DNA of 64,000 nt, from the NCBI GenBank assembly GCA_937873695.1, contig CALMYL010000013.1, positions 62,001 to 126,000 of the forward strand. Reading direction: 5' to 3'. The position numbers and the translations under genes are program-made. Below are positions 59,061 to 64,000 of this stretch, piece by piece. This DNA comes from an uncultured Ignavibacteria bacterium. GTDB taxonomy: Bacteria; Bacteroidota; Ignavibacteria; Tepidaquicellales; OLB5. Below the pieces are notes generated by a model, which saw nothing but the letters and a program-made list of their open reading frames with translations, made no database searches and was not told where the DNA came from. The stretch's first letter is position 1; each line of letters starts with the position of its first letter.

Positions 59061-61184
59061 TCACTTCACCAACAGCATTTTCTTCGACTCAACAAACCCA
59101 TCACCGGTTAATACATAAAAATACACGCCGCTTGAAAAATTACTGCCGTCGAAATCAAATGAATATGTGCCGGGGATGAGGAAGTCATTCACGATAACTG
59201 AAACTTCTCTTCCCAGAATATCGTATATCTTAAGCGATGCGTTCATAGCTTTGGGAATATCGAACTTTATTTTCGTACTCGGATTAAACGGATTTGGATA
59301 ATTTTGGTGTAAATTGAAAGTGTGCGGTACAACATAACTTTGCGGCTCAACGCTGATTAGCACACCGCCACCCGTTGTGGTTTTGATAATTTGGCCGTAC
59401 GGACTCACAGCATAACCCGTGTTGTCATCTGTAAAATACAAACCATATGAACTGAAATAATTAACACAATATGTTGCAAACCAGTTTTCGCCGCCATTGG
59501 TAGTTTTGTACATGATGTTATTTTCTGCTGAAGCATAACCGGTCAAAGCAGAATAAAAATAAACTGCGGAAATTCTGTCCGGGAATCCCTGAATAGTCCA
59601 TGTATCACCCAAATTTGTTGTTCTGGCAATGACACCATTAAAGTTTACGGAGTTAAGTTTGTATCCTGCTACAAAAAAAGTATTATTCGGACTGAAACAT
59701 AAGTCTCTAACATTATACATAGAGTCTGGATAATAAGCAGTCCAGCTATTCCCACCATTCGTAGTTCTTTTAATAATTGCATTATCTAAGGCGTTTTTAT
59801 GACCTCCTGTAAAACCGGTTAAACTATTCAGAAATGAAACAACCTCATATTGACAAGAATCATTAACTGCAGGAGACCAGTTTAAACCTCCATTAATTGT
59901 TTTAATATTATAGCCCCATTTAGTAACTGCATAACCTGTATCTGCCGAAGGGAATGATATCCCGTACAAATGATCTGTTTGTCCTGTTTCTAGGATCTGC
60001 CAATTTACTCCTGCGTTTGTTGTACGCGCAAATCTGCCGCCATCAATACCTGCAAAACCTGTATTTGTGTCGGGGAAAACTATGCTGTTTACCCCTGTAT
60101 ATGTTATTAATCCCAAATAGTAAGGAGTCCAGTTTATTCCGTTATTTGTTGTCTTATAAATGAAGTTATTCCCGCCTGTGAAACCAGTATTAGAATTAAT
60201 AAAAGTCACATCATAAAAACTATCCATAAATCCGCTTGTCAAGTCTAACCAGTTAGTTCCGCCATTTGTGGTTCTGAACAAAAAATATCTATCCAGTCCT
60301 ATCCCATCATTAAAATTTTTAAGAAAAGTATTTTTGGATTTATAAGAATACGTCCAGTTATTGCCCTGATTGGTAGTCAGCCAGGTATCGCTGTTTCCTC
60401 TGATGTAACCGTTATTCTGATCGAAAAATTTTATTTGTCCGGCAGTACCATTTATAAAATTATATACAGTATCCCAGCCCGCCCCGCCGTTAGTGGTTTT
60501 TAACAAGAGGTTTCTGTTCGCAAAAGTTGTTACGAAACCTGTTTGAGCATTCAGGAAATATACCCCATTTGTCCTGAACCTGAAATTTACGGGAATCGTA
60601 TCCCATGTTATACCGCCGTTAGTAGTTTTATGTATCCTGCTGCTGCTAAATACAGTTGGTTTGTATCCCACTACAAAACCAATATTGTTTGTTGGGAAGT
60701 GAAGTGAATAAAATATGTTATCAGGATAAGCTGTAAGGCTCAAGTTCCAGCTCTCACCAAGATCATTGCTGATATAAACTTTATTATTTTTTAAGCCGTA
60801 AAGTGAAATTTGAGGTGAAGTACTGAAATCATTTACAGAATCAACCGGCGCGGGTATATATCTCCAGTTATTTCCGCCGTTGGTTGTTTTTAAAATTCCG
60901 TTGGTTGAATTGGAAAATCCGGTCAGCTCATTAATAAAAATTATCGATTCACCGCATTCTTTATTTTGCATTACCGAGAACGATACCCCGTTATCTGTAG
61001 ATTTCATCATTGTGCCGCCATAACCTGATACATACACGATGTTATTTCCGGCATATTCTGCATCAGTTAAATAATTTCCCTGCGGCAAAGGATTAAGCCA
61101 GAACCATCCATCCTGTGAAAAAGATTTACAATTAATTAATATTAAAAGAAATAAGAAAAATTTAAGTTTTTTAAAAATATTCAT
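59061..61184 (-). CDS. T9SS Ycf48/BNR-like beta-propeller protein, copy B
   Basis: A 707-residue secreted protein. The signal peptide (about 1-24) is followed by a propeller made of repeated TTNGGxNW blades (TNGILKTTNGGNNWRYIP, TKWGYNIKTINGGLNWSPAV), the Ycf48/photosystem II assembly-factor-like type common in surface proteins of this group. The C-terminal sorting module runs from NYPNPFNPSTKIKFDI to MLLVK. Its ATG overlaps the stop of the upstream paralogue (61181-61184). Its N- and C-terminal coding segments are nearly identical in DNA to those of that paralogue, while the middle differs strongly. Confidence 0.85.
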   Translation of the reverse strand: MNIFKKLKFFLFLLILINCKSFSQDGWFWLNPLPQGNYLTDAEYAGNNIVYVSGYGGTMMKSTDNGVSFSVMQNKECGESIIFINELTGFSNSTNGILKTTNGGNNWRYIPAPVDSVNDFSTSPQISLYGLKNNKVYISNDLGESWNLSLTAYPDNIFYSLHFPTNNIGFVVGYKPTVFSSSRIHKTTNGGITWDTIPVNFRFRTNGVYFLNAQTGFVTTFANRNLLLKTTNGGAGWDTVYNFINGTAGQIKFFDQNNGYIRGNSDTWLTTNQGNNWTYSYKSKNTFLKNFNDGIGLDRYFLFRTTNGGTNWLDLTSGFMDSFYDVTFINSNTGFTGGNNFIYKTTNNGINWTPYYLGLITYTGVNSIVFPDTNTGFAGIDGGRFARTTNAGVNWQILETGQTDHLYGISFPSADTGYAVTKWGYNIKTINGGLNWSPAVNDSCQYEVVSFLNSLTGFTGGHKNALDNAIIKRTTNGGNSWTAYYPDSMYNVRDLCFSPNNTFFVAGYKLNSVNFNGVIARTTNLGDTWTIQGFPDRISAVYFYSALTGYASAENNIMYKTTNGGENWFATYCVNYFSSYGLYFTDDNTGYAVSPYGQIIKTTTGGGVLISVEPQSYVVPHTFNLHQNYPNPFNPSTKIKFDIPKAMNASLKIYDILGREVSVIVNDFLIPGTYSFDFDGSNFSSGVYFYVLTGDGFVESKKMLLVK

Positions 61185-63295
61185 TTTATCAACACCATCC
61201 TTCTGGATTCTACAAACCCTTCACCGGTTAATACATAAAAATACACGCCGCTTGAAAAATTACTGCCGTCGAAATCAAATGAATATGTGCCGGGGATGAG
61301 GAAGTCATTCACGATAACTGAAACTTCTCTTCCCAGAATATCGTATATCTTAAGCGATGCGTTCATAGCTTTGGGAATATCGAACTTTATTTTCGTACTC
61401 GGATTAAACGGATTTGGATAATTTTGGAATAAAGTGAAAGTATGAGGTACAATATAACTTTGCGGCTCAACGCTTATGAGCACACCGCCACCTGTTGTGG
61501 TTTTGATAATTTGGCCGTTAAAACCTGCTCCGTAGCCTGTAATGCTATCAGTGAAATAGAGACTTTCACTATTTGAAGCATTTATACAATAAGTACGATA
61601 CCAATTATCTCCTCTGTTAGTAGTTTTGTAAATTGAGTTATTTGAAGAAGCTGCATAACCTATACCGGTGGTAGGGAAGTGAATTGAAAATATTGAAGAT
61701 GGGAAAATATTATAGCTCCAGCTCAAACCATAGTCGGTAGATCTGTATATTACTCCTTTACTGCTGTATTTATAACCTGCTGCATATATATAATTATCTT
61801 CTGTACAAAAAAGTTCTTGAACAACCATTATAGAGTCCAATTGAGTGACTGTCCAGCTATTTCCGCGATTTGTTGTTTTCAATATTTTACCAATACCACC
61901 ATAAGAACCTGAAGCACTGGCAAAACCGGTAATATTGTTTACAAATTTTAAATCCTGAAATGCGCCATGCAGTAATCTTTCCATGTAAATCCAATTTACC
62001 CCGCCATTAATAGTCTTATAGAAAAAACCCTCGTAAGTTACTAAATATCCTGTATCAGCTGATGGAAAAGATATTACTGGTGATGAATAATTTTGACCAA
62101 TATAATATATATTCCAGTTCAAACCGCAATTTGTTGTCTTTGCAATTTTCCCCGGATTTATTGCTGCATAACCGGTATTGTTATCAATAAATGTCAATTC
62201 ATCAACAAAAGGTCCGGCGATGCTGTCCAGTCCCAAATAGTAATCAGTCCAGTTTATGCCCCTATTGGTAGTTTTATAAATTTTGTTTTTGCCGCTGATA
62301 AATCCGGTTAATTGGTTCAGGAAAGTAACAGAAGTAAAATTATCATATATTCCATTAGTAATTGAATACCATGTGGTACCCTGGTTGGTGGTTCTGTAAA
62401 AAAAGTTTGTTTTTTCAATATCAAAACCAATGCCTTCATTTAAATTTTTCAGAAAAGTATTGTGTGTCGTATTTACAGTATTCCAGTTTAATCCGCTATC
62501 TGTTGTAGTAACTATAGAATATGGACCTTTAATATAACCTGTGTTATTATCAAAAAATATTAACTTTTGTGGAATAAAAGGGATGGCTGATATTGTATCC
62601 CATGTTAAACATCCATTACTGGTTTTAATTAATAAAGACCTGCTTGAGAGAATCAAAGCCAATCCTTTTTGTTGATCAAAAAAATACATATTAGGTATAT
62701 TGTATTTAAGACTAGTGTTAATACTATTCCAATTTAATCCGCTATTTGTGGTCTTATAGATGCTGCATACATTTGTGTTTGTTCTAAAACCGGAACAATA
62801 ACCTGTGTTTTGGTCAATAAAATATATAAATGATAAGAATTCATCCAGATAAGCTATTAAACTTGAATTCCAGCTTTCCCCTAAATCCATGCTTAAAAAA
62901 ACTTCATCGTTTCTAATCCCATATATCAAATTATTGCTGTGATAACCCATAACAGAATCAACCGGCGCGGGTATATACCGCCAGTTATTTCCGCCGTTAG
63001 TGGTCTTTAATATTCCATTGGTTGAATTGGAAAATCCTGTCAGCTCATTAATAAAAATTATCGATTCACCGCATTCTTTATTTTGCATTACCGAGAACGA
63101 TACCCCGTTATCTGTAGATTTCATCATTGTGCCGCCATAACCTGATACATACACGATGTTATTTCCGGCATATTCTGCATCAGTTAAATAATTTCCCTGC
63201 GGCAAAGGATTAAGCCAGAACCAGCCATCCTGAGAATGGACATTTAATGAAAATGATAAACAAATTAAAGAAAGGATAAAATATAATTTTTTCAT
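61181..63295 (-). CDS. T9SS Ycf48/BNR-like beta-propeller protein, copy A
   Basis: A 704-residue paralogue of the preceding protein, with a different signal peptide (MKKLYFILSLICLSFSLNVHS) but then the same QDGWFWLNPLPQGNYLTDAE segment and about 90 shared residues, a divergent propeller centre, and the same C-terminal sorting module ending RMVLIK. The two genes are translationally coupled (ATGA). The conserved ends and variable centre suggest duplication with later gene conversion or shuffling. A surface or released binding protein is likely; the ligand is unknown. Confidence 0.85.
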   Translation of the reverse strand: MKKLYFILSLICLSFSLNVHSQDGWFWLNPLPQGNYLTDAEYAGNNIVYVSGYGGTMMKSTDNGVSFSVMQNKECGESIIFINELTGFSNSTNGILKTTNGGNNWRYIPAPVDSVMGYHSNNLIYGIRNDEVFLSMDLGESWNSSLIAYLDEFLSFIYFIDQNTGYCSGFRTNTNVCSIYKTTNSGLNWNSINTSLKYNIPNMYFFDQQKGLALILSSRSLLIKTSNGCLTWDTISAIPFIPQKLIFFDNNTGYIKGPYSIVTTTDSGLNWNTVNTTHNTFLKNLNEGIGFDIEKTNFFYRTTNQGTTWYSITNGIYDNFTSVTFLNQLTGFISGKNKIYKTTNRGINWTDYYLGLDSIAGPFVDELTFIDNNTGYAAINPGKIAKTTNCGLNWNIYYIGQNYSSPVISFPSADTGYLVTYEGFFYKTINGGVNWIYMERLLHGAFQDLKFVNNITGFASASGSYGGIGKILKTTNRGNSWTVTQLDSIMVVQELFCTEDNYIYAAGYKYSSKGVIYRSTDYGLSWSYNIFPSSIFSIHFPTTGIGYAASSNNSIYKTTNRGDNWYRTYCINASNSESLYFTDSITGYGAGFNGQIIKTTTGGGVLISVEPQSYIVPHTFTLFQNYPNPFNPSTKIKFDIPKAMNASLKIYDILGREVSVIVNDFLIPGTYSFDFDGSNFSSGVYFYVLTGEGFVESRRMVLIK

Positions 63296-63392
63296 AACAA
63301 ATTACATTAGGTTATTTTTAACATATTAAATTAATAGTATATTAACAATACAATTTTCAGAAATTATTAATTTGCCATTCATTTGATATTTG

Positions 63393-63486
63393 TTGTTGGT
63401 GACGCTACGCTAAACACCAACAAAGGGGTAATTTTCAAAAATTATTAATTTACCCATTTTCATCGGATGACTTGAAGTCATTCGAT
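63393..63486. repeat. Two hairpins between copy A and dxr
   Basis: TTGTTGGTG/CACCAACAA (63393-63401 and 63415-63423), then ATCGGATGACTT-G-AAGTCATTCGAT (63462-63486, one G:T pair). The first is flanked by imperfect direct repeats of TTCanAAATTATTAATTTnCC (about 63356-63378 and 63434-63454). The 293-nt gap 63296-63588 holds no gene; the dxr promoter must lie near its right end. Confidence 0.7.
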
Positions 63487-63588
63487 AAATTTTCACAATT
63501 CCACTCATTTTCCGCAGGTTTCCTTGCCCCAAAATTAGCATACTAACTTTCATAAATAAACGCTAAATTACCAAATATATACGTTATA

Positions 63589-64000
63589 ATGAAGAATATC
63601 GCTGTTTTAGGCTCTACAGGTTCAATAGGAAGAAATACGCTCGAAGTTGTCAGAAATCTGAACAGGAACGGATATCCCGTTTCGGTAAAATATATTTCGG
63701 CTAACTCAAATGTTGAGCTTCTTTCAGAGCAGATTGAAGAATTTAAGCCAAAAGCCGCGGTAATTTTCAATGAAACAAGCTTTAATGATCTTAAGTCACG
63801 TTCTTTAAATCATAAATGCGAAATTCTGTGTGGTCAGCAGGGCATCAACGAAATTGCCTCACGGGATGATTTTGAGCTTGTTGTAAATGCGCTGGTTGGT
63901 TTCAGCGGACTTATACCTACAATAGAAGCCATTAAGCATGGCAAAGATATAGCGCTTGCCAATAAGGAATCGCTGGTTGTAGCAGGGGAGCTTATTTATT
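63589..64000 (+). CDS. dxr: 1-deoxy-D-xylulose 5-phosphate reductoisomerase (partial, runs off the right edge)
   Basis: The first 137 codons of Dxr, the second enzyme of the MEP isoprenoid pathway, which makes 2-C-methyl-D-erythritol 4-phosphate with NADPH. The NADPH motif GSTGSIGRNTLEVV follows the start (MKNIAVLGSTG). Further on are ALVGFSGLIPTIEAIKHGKDIALANKESLVVAGELI, the highly conserved KES region. The remaining two thirds, with the metal site, are outside the window. A long opposite-strand frame at 63543-63770 is an antisense shadow. Confidence 0.93.
   Translation, partial: MKNIAVLGSTGSIGRNTLEVVRNLNRNGYPVSVKYISANSNVELLSEQIEEFKPKAAVIFNETSFNDLKSRSLNHKCEILCGQQGINEIASRDDFELVVNALVGFSGLIPTIEAIKHGKDIALANKESLVVAGELIY

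Noticed and set aside
63543-63770. Minus-strand frame overlapping the dxr start
   Set aside because: The plus strand carries the unmistakable Dxr NADPH motif and continues off the edge.

Overview
The window looks like a chromosomal segment from a Bacteroidota/Chlorobi-group bacterium, most likely a member of Ignavibacteriota or a close relative. Five large secreted proteins end in the same C-terminal sorting module: an NYPNPFNP motif, a short beta-sandwich and a terminal KK/RRM(V/I)L(V/I)K. This type IX secretion (T9SS) cargo tail is typical of that group. Other supporting signs are sigma-A promoters with a TAnnTTTG-like -7 element, many starts without a strong Shine-Dalgarno, a fused E1 alpha/beta dehydrogenase and B. 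subtilis-length Pgi. No rRNA, tRNA, CRISPR array, prophage or transposase gene was seen.

Layout. 1-8.4 kb: two acidic DUF2007-type proteins, a secreted 5'-nucleotidase, an iodotyrosine-deiodinase-like flavoprotein, an LCIB-type (theta) carbonic-anhydrase-like protein, YdeI and DinB-type small proteins, malic enzyme and a DCC thiol-redox protein. 8.5-13.5 kb: a DUF389 membrane protein, a peptidase E fused to a SnoaL domain, and purT bracketed by palindromic repeats. 13.7-21.0 kb: a tight eight-gene co-directional run with three methyltransferases, a GNAT protein, pgi, a membrane protein and a dienelactone hydrolase. 21.2-27.5 kb: E1 dehydrogenase, ferritin, Hsp15-like protein, a VapBC-type toxin-antitoxin pair and a DUF4010 transporter-like protein. 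27.6-32.5 kb: adenine deaminase, GNAT, PaiB-like protein, a DUF2007 protein and an NAD-dependent epimerase. 32.7-37.9 kb: a six-gene cluster of a winged-helix regulator and five membrane proteins (DUF4173/DUF4153 types) behind a strong promoter with an overlapping palindromic operator candidate. 38-40.7 kb: duplicated VOC proteins, an esterase and a DUF899 protein.

40.7-50.2 kb: kynurenine catabolism. HAAO and ACMSD are translationally coupled. After two inserted T9SS cargo genes and an FKBP, a nitrobindin-like protein is coupled to kynureninase, followed by kynurenine 3-monooxygenase. Together they take kynurenine to 2-aminomuconate semialdehyde. Tryptophan dioxygenase and kynurenine formamidase are not in the window. 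50.2-63.3 kb: an alpha-helical protein of unknown role, a lipoprotein, three T9SS beta-propeller proteins (two of them mosaic tandem paralogues), two further lipoproteins (one a cytochrome/propeller fusion), then the start of dxr, cut by the right edge.

The most striking non-coding feature is a high density of dispersed perfect palindromes of at least ten sequence families in the intergenic spaces. They include a composite 130-150 bp element with nested hairpins, a perfect 32-bp palindrome, and a 95-bp inverted-repeat-bounded unit duplicated together with the VOC gene.
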